46,865 nucleotides of DNA from UBA9865 sp035647835 (GTDB taxonomy: Bacteria; Bacillota; Dethiobacteria; Dethiobacterales; Dethiobacteraceae): assembly GCA_035647835.1 (NCBI GenBank), contig DASRMS010000174.1:1-46865 (forward strand), given 5' to 3'. The translations under genes and the position numbers were made by a program. The notes under the pieces were generated by a model. It worked only from the letters and a program-made list of their open reading frames with translations, did not search any database and was not told where the DNA came from. Positions 38,740-46,865 of the stretch are shown piece after piece. Numbering within the stretch: the first letter of the stretch is position 1; every line of letters begins with the position of its first letter.

Positions 38740-39681
38740 GTGTATCGAGGAAAGAAAATTCATATCTTTAGTGGATCAGCAAATTTACAGCTGACCGAAG
38801 AAATAGCGCAACATATTGATCTTCCTTTAGGACAAGCCGAAGTAAAGCGTTTCAGCGACGGTGAAGTTAATATTTGTATTGGAGAAAGTGTGCGTGGCTC
38901 CAATGTGTTTATTGTGCAACCGATTTGTTGTCCGGCAAATGAAAACCTAATGGAACTATTGATTATGATGGATGCGCTAAAAAGGGCTTCGGCTAAGAGC
39001 ATAAATGCCGTCTTACCTTACTACGGCTATGCACGGCAGGATCGAAAAGCAAGAGCCCGGGATCCTATTACAGCCAAGCTGGTTGCCGATTTACTTACTA
39101 CTGCCGGTGCTAATCGTATCATTACGATGGATCTCCATGCTGGCCAAATTCAAGGCTTCTTCAACATACCGGTTGATCATTTAAAAAGTTTACCGATTTT
39201 GGCAAATTACTTTTTACAAAAAGAATTTACTGACGGAGTAGTGGTATCACCCGATGTCGGCGGTGTCACGCGGGCACGAGCTTTGGCCGAGCGTCTGCAG
39301 CTGCCTATTGCTATTATTGATAAGCGTCGTCCAGAAGCGAATGTAGCTGAAATAATGAGTATCATTGGCAATGTTAAAGGTAAAAATGTGATCATGCTCG
39401 ATGACATTATTGATACCGCCGGCACAATTACTTTAGGCGCACAGGCACTTATTGAAAAGGGTGCAAAAGATGTATATGCCTGCTGCACCCACCCTGTATT
39501 ATCAGGTCCGGCCCTACAACGTCTAGCTGATTCACCAATTAAAGAAATAGTGGTAACTAATACTATTCCGCAACGGACAGAAGACAATGGAAAAATCAAA
39601 GTGCTTTCCGTGGCACCACTAATAGGTGACGCCATTATTCGCATTCATGAGGAATTATCTGTTTCTAAACTTTTTGATTAA
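38740..39681 (+). CDS. prs: Ribose-phosphate pyrophosphokinase
   Basis: It makes PRPP from ribose 5-phosphate and ATP for nucleotide, His, Trp and NAD synthesis. The 313 residues contain FSDGEVNICIGESVRGSNVFIVQ, YYGYARQDRKARARDPITAK, MDLHAGQIQGFFNIPVDHL and the PRPP loop MLDDIIDTAGT, the class I Prs pattern. The start is GTG at 38740, with AGGAGG upstream. A sigma-A promoter for rplY begins 6 bases past the stop, so transcription can be reset there. Confidence 0.98.
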   Translation: MYRGKKIHIFSGSANLQLTEEIAQHIDLPLGQAEVKRFSDGEVNICIGESVRGSNVFIVQPICCPANENLMELLIMMDALKRASAKSINAVLPYYGYARQDRKARARDPITAKLVADLLTTAGANRIITMDLHAGQIQGFFNIPVDHLKSLPILANYFLQKEFTDGVVVSPDVGGVTRARALAERLQLPIAIIDKRRPEANVAEIMSIIGNVKGKNVIMLDDIIDTAGTITLGAQALIEKGAKDVYACCTHPVLSGPALQRLADSPIKEIVVTNTIPQRTEDNGKIKVLSVAPLIGDAIIRIHEELSVSKLFD

Positions 39682-39687
39682 GTCAAT

Positions 39688-39717
39688 TTGACTGAAAAGG
39701 TAAGTTCGGGGTATAAT
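39688..39717 (+). promoter_or_regulatory. Sigma-A promoter for rplY-pth
   Basis: TTGACT (39688-39693), an 18-base spacer, TATAAT (39712-39717), 28 bases before the first ATG. B. subtilis ctc is known for a sigma-B promoter; I see no such element here. Confidence 0.72.
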
Positions 39718-39745
39718 ACCTTGGAAAATAGGAGAAGGAGGATAT

Positions 39746-40390
39746 ATGATGGAGCGTATGCAAGTTGTAGCACAACCAAGAGCAGCCGCCACAAAGGGGC
39801 AGTTAAATGCACTTCGTAAGGCAGGCTCTGTTCCAGGTGTGGTCTATGGAAGAAAAAGCGAACCCATCTCTGTAGCGGTGGACAGTAAAGATATTATGGC
39901 AATCTTACAATCCCCCTCAGGGGCTAATACATTGGTAGACCTGAGTGTAGATGGAAACAAAGCAACAGTAATGATTAAAGATTTAGAGCGGGATTTTTTA
40001 GTAGCGGACCGTTACACCCATGTCGATTTTTTGCGCATTTCCTTACTCGATAAATTGGAGGTACAGGTCCCCATTGCCTTGATTGGTGACGCACCTGGTG
40101 TCAAAGATGGCGGCATTTTACAGCATTCCCTGCGGGAAGTAACGCTAAAATGTCTGCCTACTAACATTCCTGATAGTCTCGAGCTTGATATTTCCGGACT
40201 TGCTCTTGGTGACAGTCTCACGGTGGCTGATTTAGCAGTTCCGGCTGACAGCGATCTCCTTTCTGAAGCAGATGAGGTCATTGTTTCTATTGTTGCCCAG
40301 CGTGTGGAAGAAGAAGCTGAAACAACTGATGATGCCGAAGTAGAAGATGCGGCAGCAGAAACAGCTGACTCTGAAGCTGGCCAAGAGTAA
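39746..40390 (+). CDS. rplY: 50S ribosomal protein L25, general stress protein CTC type
   Basis: It binds 5S rRNA in the central protuberance. The 214-residue protein has the L25 domain first (RAAATKGQLNALRKAGSVPGVVYGRKSEPISVAVD; DRYTHVDFLRI), then the TL5/CTC C-terminal beta domain (VPIALIGDAPGVKDGGILQHSLREVTLKCLPTNIPDSLELDIS). The tail is highly acidic and Ala-rich. Two ATG codons (39746, 39749) follow AAGGAGG. pth comes 9 bases later, the conserved ctc-spoVC order. Confidence 0.96.
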   Translation: MMERMQVVAQPRAAATKGQLNALRKAGSVPGVVYGRKSEPISVAVDSKDIMAILQSPSGANTLVDLSVDGNKATVMIKDLERDFLVADRYTHVDFLRISLLDKLEVQVPIALIGDAPGVKDGGILQHSLREVTLKCLPTNIPDSLELDISGLALGDSLTVADLAVPADSDLLSEADEVIVSIVAQRVEEEAETTDDAEVEDAAAETADSEAGQE

Positions 40391-40399
40391 GTATGTAAG

Positions 40400-40963
40400 A
40401 TGTTTATCATACTCGGTCTTGGCAATCCGGGTCCTCAATATGCACGAACCCGACATAATGTTGGTTTCCGGGTGCTAGATCAGCTTAGTGCCGCCACCAA
40501 AATACCCTTATATAAAGTGGGATACCATGCCTTTTGGGGAAAGGGTACCATGGCAGGCCAAACTGTGATTTTAGCTAAACCCATGACGTATATGAATAAT
40601 AGTGGACTAGCTGCTGCTGCTTTAGCCCGTCAGTTTAAGGTGACTGCAGATAAAATACTCACGATCTATGATGATTTAGATCTACCGCTTGGTGCACTGC
40701 GTGTACGCGCGCAAGGCAGCAGCGGTGGTCATAACGGCATCAAATCGCTGATTTTTCACTTGCAGACGGAACACATTCCTCGCCTGAAGGTGGGGATTGA
40801 CCGCCCTAGTGAGCAAAACGTGATCGATTATGTGCTGCAGTCTTTTTCGGCAGCAGAAGAAGAAGCTTTAGCCCCAGTATTGAAAGATGCAGTTTCTGCA
40901 GCGCAATTATTTGTCCGTGAGGGTATTCAGGCCACGATGAATTCTTTTAACTCCAGTCCCTAA
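40400..40963 (+). CDS. pth: Peptidyl-tRNA hydrolase
   Basis: Also spoVC in B. subtilis. It releases peptides from peptidyl-tRNA dropped by ribosomes. The 187 residues show FIILGLGNPGPQYARTRHNVGF with the catalytic His, KPMTYMNNSG, TIYDDLDLPLGALRVRAQGSSGGHNGIKS and RLKVGIDRPS, all Pth motifs. It is co-transcribed with rplY. Downstream lies a palindromic hairpin. Confidence 0.97.
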   Translation: MFIILGLGNPGPQYARTRHNVGFRVLDQLSAATKIPLYKVGYHAFWGKGTMAGQTVILAKPMTYMNNSGLAAAALARQFKVTADKILTIYDDLDLPLGALRVRAQGSSGGHNGIKSLIFHLQTEHIPRLKVGIDRPSEQNVIDYVLQSFSAAEEEALAPVLKDAVSAAQLFVREGIQATMNSFNSSP

Positions 40964-40984
40964 AAATGAATTTTCTTTCTCCTT

Positions 40985-41015
40985 ATTTAACCCGCCTGTT
41001 GAGGGCGGGTTAAAT
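40985..41015 (+). terminator. Hairpin after pth, probable terminator
   Basis: ATTTAACCCGCC (40985-40996) with GGCGGGTTAAAT (41004-41015), a 12-bp perfect stem and 7-base loop. No clear T tract beyond the stem. Confidence 0.55.
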
Positions 41016-41073
41016 AATCTAAAGGCAGTTGCACAAACTGTTTCACGATATCGCCTGGAGCCCAGCGTGCGAT

Positions 41074-41103
41074 GTATAAAGCTTTTACCTCTGCTTCATA
41101 CTA
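41074..41103 (+). promoter_or_regulatory. Sigma-F/sigma-G promoter for fin
   Basis: GTATA (41074-41078), an 18-base spacer, CATACTA (41097-41103). Both elements match the forespore consensus (GHATR, CATNHTA) without mismatch, 53 bases before the start codon. B. subtilis fin is read by sigma-F and sigma-G. Confidence 0.65.
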
Positions 41104-41155
41104 TAAGAACGTAGATTTTTTCTGCTGTTCTGCTGTATGGTAAAGAGGTGATAGC

Positions 41156-41386
41156 TTGCTGATAACTTGGATCTGCCGTAATTGCGAGCGTCAAGTCATG
41201 CGCCTGAACGTCAGTGAATTTGATTCTCGGGTGGCAGCGTTGACGGCTCAGGCTGGTGACGATATAATAGAACGTGACCAGGAAGGAAATTTAGTGATTC
41301 ACCTACTGTGTGAGCACTGTCTGGAAGTAGCTTACCGGGAGGATGAAAGTGAAATCAACTTTATACGCGGACCGGAGTTGCATTGA
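41156..41386 (+). CDS. fin: Anti-sigma-F factor Fin
   Basis: A 76-residue protein with two CxxC pairs, CRNC (residues 6-9... region WICRNCERQV) and CEHC (HLLCEHCLEVAYREDE), forming a zinc site. Length, motif spacing and place between pth and mfd match B. subtilis Fin (YabK), which inhibits sigma-F and helps the switch from sigma-F to sigma-G in the forespore. The start is TTG 41156, with AAGAGGTG upstream. With gin, the window thus holds both known small zinc anti-sigma factors of the forespore. Confidence 0.92.
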   Translation: MLITWICRNCERQVMRLNVSEFDSRVAALTAQAGDDIIERDQEGNLVIHLLCEHCLEVAYREDESEINFIRGPELH

Positions 41387-41430
41387 GAAGATAATAAAAG
41401 AATTGCGAATTTTGCACACGTATGCTGCTA

Positions 41431-41462
41431 GAGGCCTTGCTGTCATAACAAGGCCTTCTTTG
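41431..41462 (+). terminator. Terminator between fin and mfd
   Basis: GGCCTTG (41433-41439) with CAAGGCC (41449-41455), 9-base loop, followed by TTCTTT. Confidence 0.65.
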
Positions 41463-41491
41463 CGTTTGTATACTGACCGGAGGACTGCCCA

Positions 41492-44400
41492 ATGAAGAAT
41501 ATTGCTGCTGCGATTGCCCAGATGTCGCAATTACAACCACTATTTGAAGGTCTGCACAAAACAACGCGCAGCCAACTCCTTTATGGACTTGATGAAAGTG
41601 CTAGGCATATGGTGATGGCTGCCATTTATGAACAAACAAGACGTTCAGTTATTATTGTTACTGCTGATGCGGTGCATGCTAATAAAGTTTATGAGGATCT
41701 ATTAGCTGTGTTTGGCGAAAATAAAGTTTTTTTGTTTCCCGGTAAAGAATTGTTATACTATCATGACTTGCTGTCTGATAGTGGAGATACCGCGGCACAG
41801 CGACTTCACGTGATGAAAGAACTAGCTGCCGACAAGCAGCCAATTGTTGTGACGACTGTTTCTGGTTTAGTAGAGAAAATGTGCCCACGGGAGCAGTGGC
41901 AGGCGGCATGTTTTACTGTAAAGGTTAACGCTGAGCTGGGGATGGAGCAGTTATTAAAATTGCTCGTTACTGCCGGCTATGAACGAGTAGAACTGGTGGA
42001 AGTAGCCGGACAGTTTTCTGTCCGTGGGGGGATAGCAGATATTTTCCCCATTGGTGAAGCCACGCCCTATCGAATTGAGTTTTTTGGCGATTTAATCGAA
42101 TCAATTCGCAGCTTTGATCCTTTGACACAGCGTTCACAGGAGTCTTTGCAAAGTTTGCAGTTAGCTCCGGTACGGGAAGTTATCGTCGGCGAAGAGCAGC
42201 AGCAGCAAGCTTTAACCGCGCTGGCGGCAGAACAGCAAAAGCTGGCTGCCCAGAAGCGACAAGAGATCCGCGGAGGGGGCCAATTAGCAGAAAAACTGGC
42301 GCAGGAAATGGAAAAGATAAAGGAGGGTTTATACTATCCCAGTTTGGAAAGGCTCTTATTATACTTTTACCCTCAACCGGCGACACTGTTAGACTGGTTT
42401 CCTGCAGAGGCACTAATCTTTCTCAATGACCCTCAACGCTGTGAACAGGCTGTAGAACAACTGAAGCATGAACTAGGCGAAATTCAAAGTACTCTTTTTG
42501 CCCAGGGTGAATTGCTGGCACATCAGGTAGAGATGACCTGGGATTATGAGGAAGTGCTCTCCTTGACAAAGCAGCAAATAGTTGCTTTTGCCCTTTTTAC
42601 GCAGCAAGGATTCCCTGTGCCTTATCGGCGCACTATTTCGTTTTCTGCCAAGCCTGTGCCCCGCTTTTTAGGTCAGTGGGAGCTATTTTGCCAAGAGGTA
42701 GAGCAATGGCGCCAACTTGCTTATCGCGTTGTTATTATCACCTCAACACGGCAGCGTAGTTCAGGTATTACCGATATTTTGGCCGAACGTAACATCCCCA
42801 GCGTCTATTCTTTATCACAACCCGATTTGGCTCCCCGTACTGTTACCCTTTTACATGGCAGCCTGGAGAGCGGCTTTATCTTACCCGAACTAAAATTAGC
42901 GGTGTTGGCTGAACAGGATATTTTACCACAACGTAAAAAACGTCGTCGGCTGAAGGGCAAGGAAGGCGTGCGTGTGGGGGACTACCAAGAGCTGCAGGTG
43001 GGCGACTTTGTGGTCCATGAGCAGCACGGTATCGGGCAGTATTTAGGCCTACGTACGCTGGAAGTGAGTGGTATTCAGCGTGACTATTTGTATATTCAAT
43101 ATGCTGGTAATGATAAATTATATCTGCCTATTGAACAGATAGATGTAGTGCGCAAATATCTCGGTGCGGAAGGCAAAAGGCCGAAACTATCGGCCTTAGG
43201 AGGCGGCGAATGGAGTCGCGTTAAAGCACGTGTACAGTCATCGGTTCAGGAGTTAGCCAAAGAGCTGCTTGCGCTTTATGCCGCTCGGGAGGCTGAACCA
43301 GGGCATGCTTTTGCCGCAGACCACGACTGGCAGCAGGACTTTGAAGCAGCCTTTCCCTTTGAAGAAACAGAAGATCAATTGCAGGCGATTAAAGAAATTA
43401 AAGAGGATATGGAAAAGAGCCGTGCCATGGATCGTTTATTGTGCGGAGATGTTGGTTATGGTAAAACAGAGGTAGCTATGCGTGCTGCTTTTAAAGCCAT
43501 TATGGATGGGATGCAGGCTGCTTTCCTAGTGCCAACGACTGTTTTAGCGCAGCAGCACTATCGGACTTTCCTGGAGCGTCTGGAAGGTTTCCCGGTCAAG
43601 GTCGGTATCTTAAGCCGTTTTCAAAGCACAGCCCAGCAAAAAGTCACTTTGCAGGGTTTAGAAGAGGGTTCTATCGACCTCCTAGTTGGCACTCACCGTA
43701 TGCTCTCCCAGGATGTGCGTTTTAACAAGCTTGGTTTACTGGTCGTGGACGAAGAGCAACGCTTTGGTGTCCGGCATAAAGAAAGAATCAAAATGCTGAA
43801 AAAGAATCTAGATGTCCTAACCATGACGGCGACACCAATCCCAAGAACTTTGCACATGTCCTTAGCAGGTGTAAGGGACATGAGTGTGATTGAAACGCCG
43901 CCTGAAGATCGTTATCCCATTCAGACTTATGTCTTGGAGTATTCGGACAGCTTAATCCGGGAGGCAATTTTACGTGAGCTGGGGCGCGGCGGGCAGGTCT
44001 ACTTTGTACACAACCGCGTGCAATCAATTGAGCGCTGGGCTGCACAGTTAAGGAAGCTGCTCCCGGAAGCAAAACTCGCTGTAGGACATGGTCAAATGCC
44101 GGAGGGGCGGCTAGAAAAGATTATGCTGGATTTTCTCGACGGTGAGTATGATGTTTTGCTGTCCACCACCATTGTAGAAGCTGGTTTGGATATACCTAAT
44201 GTTAATACGATTATTATCCATGATGCAGATAAATTTGGTTTAGCTCAACTTTATCAACTACGCGGTCGTGTCGGTCGTTCTAACCGGATTGCTTATGCCT
44301 ATCTAACCTATCAAAAAGATAAAGTGTTGACAGAAGTGGCAGAAAAAAGATTACAGGCCATTAAGGAGTTCACCGAATTAGGTTCTGGTTTTAAGATTGC

Positions 44401-45007
44401 CCTGCGTGATTTGGAAATCCGTGGTTCTGGAAATATCCTCGGTCCTGAACAGCATGGCCATATGATGGCTGTAGGTTTTGATATGTATATGAAATTGTTA
44501 GAGGATGCCATCAATGCCTATAAAGGTACCAAGAAGGAACAAAAAATGCTGCCTCGCATTGAAGTAGAGGCGGATGCCTATTTGCCGGCCAGTTATATTT
44601 CGGATACACGACAAAAGATCGTTTTCTATCAGAAAGTTGCTGCTGTAGAAACGGCGGAGGAAGTGGCAGAAGCACGGGAAGAATTGCAGGATCGTTATGG
44701 TTCTCTACCCAAAGCTGCTGACAATTTACTGCAGGTAGCTTTAATTCGTTTACTGGCGTCAGATTTGGAGATTATGACCATCACAGAGGAGCGGCGCGAA
44801 ATTATGCTTCGTTTTGCAACGAAGACACCCTTAGCCAGTAGGACTTTACAGATCGTGGCTAAAAGACACCAGGGGCGTTTAACTATGGCTATGGGCAAAC
44901 AATTCGTGTTAGCTTTCCGTAAACAATTTAAAGAAGACCGGGAAAAGTTAATTTTCCTCAGCCAGCTATTAAACGAGCTGAAAATTCTCTTAGCGAAACA
45001 GGCCTAA
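41492..45007 (+). CDS. mfd: Transcription-repair coupling factor
   Basis: A DNA translocase that removes RNA polymerase stalled at lesions and recruits UvrA. The 1171 residues are full length. The N-terminal UvrB-like domains include FPGKELLYYHDLLSDS and GQFSVRGGIADIFP. The RNA polymerase-interacting domain has GDFVVHEQHGIGQYLGL. The RecG-like motor has Walker A GDVGYGKT at 652-659 and DEEQ at 753-756, followed by TMTATPIPRTLHMSL and GRVGRSNRIAYAYL. The C-terminal regulatory domain (IEVEADAYLP) ends it. ATG follows GGAGG. The lipoprotein gene begins 35 bases later, probably in the same operon. Confidence 0.98.
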   Translation: MKNIAAAIAQMSQLQPLFEGLHKTTRSQLLYGLDESARHMVMAAIYEQTRRSVIIVTADAVHANKVYEDLLAVFGENKVFLFPGKELLYYHDLLSDSGDTAAQRLHVMKELAADKQPIVVTTVSGLVEKMCPREQWQAACFTVKVNAELGMEQLLKLLVTAGYERVELVEVAGQFSVRGGIADIFPIGEATPYRIEFFGDLIESIRSFDPLTQRSQESLQSLQLAPVREVIVGEEQQQQALTALAAEQQKLAAQKRQEIRGGGQLAEKLAQEMEKIKEGLYYPSLERLLLYFYPQPATLLDWFPAEALIFLNDPQRCEQAVEQLKHELGEIQSTLFAQGELLAHQVEMTWDYEEVLSLTKQQIVAFALFTQQGFPVPYRRTISFSAKPVPRFLGQWELFCQEVEQWRQLAYRVVIITSTRQRSSGITDILAERNIPSVYSLSQPDLAPRTVTLLHGSLESGFILPELKLAVLAEQDILPQRKKRRRLKGKEGVRVGDYQELQVGDFVVHEQHGIGQYLGLRTLEVSGIQRDYLYIQYAGNDKLYLPIEQIDVVRKYLGAEGKRPKLSALGGGEWSRVKARVQSSVQELAKELLALYAAREAEPGHAFAADHDWQQDFEAAFPFEETEDQLQAIKEIKEDMEKSRAMDRLLCGDVGYGKTEVAMRAAFKAIMDGMQAAFLVPTTVLAQQHYRTFLERLEGFPVKVGILSRFQSTAQQKVTLQGLEEGSIDLLVGTHRMLSQDVRFNKLGLLVVDEEQRFGVRHKERIKMLKKNLDVLTMTATPIPRTLHMSLAGVRDMSVIETPPEDRYPIQTYVLEYSDSLIREAILRELGRGGQVYFVHNRVQSIERWAAQLRKLLPEAKLAVGHGQMPEGRLEKIMLDFLDGEYDVLLSTTIVEAGLDIPNVNTIIIHDADKFGLAQLYQLRGRVGRSNRIAYAYLTYQKDKVLTEVAEKRLQAIKEFTELGSGFKIALRDLEIRGSGNILGPEQHGHMMAVGFDMYMKLLEDAINAYKGTKKEQKMLPRIEVEADAYLPASYISDTRQKIVFYQKVAAVETAEEVAEAREELQDRYGSLPKAADNLLQVALIRLLASDLEIMTITEERREIMLRFATKTPLASRTLQIVAKRHQGRLTMAMGKQFVLAFRKQFKEDREKLIFLSQLLNELKILLAKQA

Positions 45008-45042
45008 ACAGATCATCTAACAGCACAAGCGAAGGGAAGTAG

Positions 45043-45939
45043 ATGTTCTTGTCACAAAAACACAACATGAAATTTACGCTGGGTTTACTGCTTACTCTTT
45101 TGCTGCTATTGAGCGGCTGCCGTGGCCGTCAAGTGGTGGCGGAAGTAAACGGTGACACAATTAAACGTGCTGAGCTTGATGATTATAAGAATGTTTTATC
45201 ATTTCTCATGCCCGATCTAGCCCCCATGCTCAATGAAGCAAAGGATAGGCAAGCTTTAGAAGAAATTATCTTGCAGACACTGATTGAAAATAAACTATTA
45301 GTACAGTTAGCGGCTGAAAGGGAAATCGCGATCACTGACGAGGAATTAACTGCAGCTGTCGAGCAGCAAGCAGAAACAATTAGCACCATGTCAGGTGTCG
45401 ACGACTTAACGCAGCCGAGAGAAGAGCTAAACATTACAGATGATCAGTTAAAAGCATTTATCGCCGGCACGCTGTATATAGAGAAATTAATCGCCAAGAT
45501 CACGCCAGAGCTAGAGCCAAAAGAAATTGACGATTTTCAAAGTGAGCAGCCGACGGCGGGAGTAATGTTGGCCTTAAGTCAAATTTTAGTGCAGACAGAA
45601 AGCGAAGCAGAAATTGTCCGTACACGTCTTTTAGCTGGTGAAGAGTTAGCAATAGTGGCCCAGTTCTTACCTGCGCCGACAGCTTTAATCAAACAGGGCG
45701 AGCTTGGCTGCGTCCCTGCGGCAACTACTGCTTATCCCGAATCATTTATGACTGCTGCCAATCAGCTGGCAGCAGGCGAAATTTCAGCTCCCGTACAAAC
45801 GGGCTTAGGCTGGCATATCATTGTGCGGCATGAGCGTCAAGTACCCACCAAGGAGGAAGCAGCGGCCTTTTTAGCTAGGGAGCGTTTAGTGACTATCTTT
45901 GACGAGTATTACCAGCGTGCCGAAATTAAGCTTCGTTAA
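45043..45939 (+). CDS. PrsA/SurA-like lipoprotein, parvulin-type peptidyl-prolyl isomerase
   Basis: A secreted foldase of 298 residues. The lipoprotein signal (residues 10-26) ends in the lipobox L-S-G-C, with lipid attachment expected at Cys26. A SurA-N-like helical chaperone domain follows (EVNGDTIKRAELDDY; LEEIILQTLIENKLLVQLAAEREIAITDEEL). A parvulin (rotamase) domain covers about 172-270 (ALSQILVQTESEAEIVRTRLLAG, GELGCVPA, AGEISAPVQTGLGWHIIVRHE). It likely helps exported proteins fold at the outer face of the membrane. AAGGGAAG precedes ATG 45043; a second ATG at 45067 is possible. This mfd neighbour is common in clostridia but not in B. subtilis. Confidence 0.92.
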   Translation: MFLSQKHNMKFTLGLLLTLLLLLSGCRGRQVVAEVNGDTIKRAELDDYKNVLSFLMPDLAPMLNEAKDRQALEEIILQTLIENKLLVQLAAEREIAITDEELTAAVEQQAETISTMSGVDDLTQPREELNITDDQLKAFIAGTLYIEKLIAKITPELEPKEIDDFQSEQPTAGVMLALSQILVQTESEAEIVRTRLLAGEELAIVAQFLPAPTALIKQGELGCVPAATTAYPESFMTAANQLAAGEISAPVQTGLGWHIIVRHERQVPTKEEAAAFLARERLVTIFDEYYQRAEIKLR

Positions 45940-46065
45940 GTAAGTCTTTTTACTTGAGCAAATTAGCTGACTTTATATTTTATCAGGCAGTTAATGTGTA
46001 GCCCTGCCCAGCTTAAGGCGCGGAAACTGCATAGAGTGAGCTTTCTTGAAGTCCAATCATTAAAT

Positions 46066-46095
46066 GAATAAAAGACTTCCCTGCGATATATACTA
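46066..46095 (+). promoter_or_regulatory. Putative sigma-G promoter for spoVT
   Basis: GAATA (46066-46070), an 18-base spacer, TATACTA (46089-46095): full match at -35, six of seven at -10. B. subtilis spoVT is sigma-G dependent. The gap 45940-46147 holds nothing else that I recognise. Confidence 0.45.
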
Positions 46096-46147
46096 TGACT
46101 AGAGGTTAAGACTGTAATTCTATGCAGAAAAAGGAGGGGAAGTCTGC

Positions 46148-46702
46148 TTGAAGGCAACAGGAATTGTACGTAGAATCGATGATTTGGGACGTGTTGTCAT
46201 TCCGAAAGAGATTCGTAGAACACTTAAAATCCGCGAGGGAGATCCACTAGAAATATTCGTTGACCATGGCGGCGAAGTGATTCTGAAGAAGTATTCGCCC
46301 ATTGGTGAACTTGGAGATTTTGCGCAAGAATATGCCGATTCTCTTTATGAAGCTATGGGGCATATTGCGCTAATTGCCGACCGGGATACCATTGTAGCTG
46401 TCGCGGGTGCACCAAAAAAAGAATTTATGAACAGACCGCTTTCTCCTGCCGTAGAAAAGGTAATGGAAGATCGCAAAAGCGTGCTCATCGGTAACACGGC
46501 TGAGCATAAATTTTACAAGGAACTCGATAAGGATGATGCTCCCAAGTTTATGGTAGAGGCTATCGCACCTATTATTTCTGGAGGGGATCCGATTGGTGCC
46601 GTAATCCTGGGCTCCAAGGATCAAGAAGTTAAAATGAGTGACTTGGAAATGAAACTTGTAGAAACGGCAGCCGGTTTTCTCGCCAAACAAATGGAGCAGT
46701 AA
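46148..46702 (+). CDS. spoVT: Stage V sporulation transcriptional regulator SpoVT
   Basis: The 184 residues combine an N-terminal AbrB-type swapped-hairpin domain (KATGIVRRIDDLGRVVIPKEIRRTLKIREGDPLEIFVDHGGEVILKKYSP) with a C-terminal GAF domain (about 58-180; ALIADRDTIVAVAGAPKKEFMNRPLS). In B. subtilis SpoVT tunes sigma-G genes in the forespore. Length and layout match. The start is TTG 46148 after GGAGGGGAAG. It is the second AbrB-fold regulator in the window, the other being abrB. Confidence 0.97.
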   Translation: MKATGIVRRIDDLGRVVIPKEIRRTLKIREGDPLEIFVDHGGEVILKKYSPIGELGDFAQEYADSLYEAMGHIALIADRDTIVAVAGAPKKEFMNRPLSPAVEKVMEDRKSVLIGNTAEHKFYKELDKDDAPKFMVEAIAPIISGGDPIGAVILGSKDQEVKMSDLEMKLVETAAGFLAKQMEQ

Positions 46703-46789
46703 TGGTTGTTTAAACTAAAATAGGAGATGACTAAGGAGCAGTGACAGTGGTTGCTGCTCTTACTAATTATGCTGCTTGACGATTACTAT

Positions 46790-46812
46790 CCCCCTGTGAG
46801 GGGTTTTTTTTT
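46790..46812 (+). terminator. Terminator after spoVT
   Basis: CCCC (46791-46794) with GGGG (46800-46803), loop TGTGA, followed by nine T residues. Beyond it, up to the window end, only an isolated TATAAT (46845-46850) without a good -35 is visible, perhaps a promoter for the next gene. Confidence 0.75.
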
Positions 46813-46865
46813 GCTTAAGCAGGATGAAGGTTGCCTGGGCAAGGTATAATAGTAAAATATTATAT

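Noticed and set aside
1..46865. Mobile elements, prophage or genomic island
   Set aside because: No transposase, integrase or attachment repeats were seen, and the gene set is chromosomal core plus sporulation. The inserted 24-34.9 kb genes show no flanking repeats.

Overview
The window is about 47 kb from the chromosome of an endospore-forming, low-to-mid GC Firmicute, most likely a clostridial lineage (Peptococcaceae or Sporomusaceae would both fit; the genus cannot be fixed from sequence alone). The evidence is a long SRP RNA with an Alu domain, Shine-Dalgarno sites of the AAGGAGG type, frequent TTG/GTG starts, and spore genes (bofA, gin, yabG, an sspF-like SASP, spoVG, fin, spoVT, SipL-like proteins). 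Gene order follows the origin-proximal region of Bacillus subtilis from dnaX to spoVT. Nearly every gene is on the + strand, as expected for a leading strand. I see no rRNA operon, CRISPR array, insertion sequence, prophage or integrase.

Layout. 1-970: 3' end of yajQ, tRNA-Ser(GGA), SRP RNA. 1-4.3 kb: dnaX-ebfC-recR, then a DUF2508 gene and bofA. 4.4-8.4 kb: a UroD-superfamily protein, a NusG-domain-II protein, a DUF523 protein, guaB and gin. 8.5-12.3 kb: an Orn/Lys/Arg-decarboxylase-family gene, tmk, holB, ricT. 12.5-15.1 kb: an orphan Mur ligase (- strand), rsmI and abrB (- strand). 15.3-21.8 kb: metG-tatD, a YabE-like cell-wall protein, a DUF1461 membrane protein, ksgA, a ykuK-like gene. 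21.8-24 kb: a glycosyltransferase (- strand), yabG, veg.

The 24-36.6 kb stretch departs most from the Bacillus order. It holds a compact multi-hairpin element that looks like a structured RNA; two SipL-like SPOCS/LysM proteins; a secreted LysM/CAP protein; an L,D-transpeptidase with LysM; an sspF-like SASP; a nicotinate phosphoribosyltransferase; and cyanophycinase with cyanophycin synthetase, followed by ispE and a nucleotidyltransferase. The Bacillus-like order then resumes: spoVG, glmU, prs, rplY (ctc), pth, fin, mfd, a PrsA/SurA-like lipoprotein and spoVT.

How the parts fit. Replication and repair (dnaX, holB, tmk, recR, mfd), translation (metG, ksgA, rsmI, pth, rplY) and precursor supply (guaB, prs, glmU, ispE) are interleaved with genes for every stage of sporulation. 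Upstream of many spore genes I find sequences matching the expected alternative sigma factors: sigma-E-like before DUF2508/bofA and the first SipL-like gene, sigma-F/G before gin and fin, sigma-K-like before yabG, sigma-H-like before spoVG and sigma-G-like before spoVT. Housekeeping genes carry clear sigma-A promoters, including two tandem near-perfect ones before veg. The best candidates for unusual biology are the structured element at 24048-24265, the tandem SipL/LysM envelope cluster, and cyanophycin genes set inside a sporulation locus.
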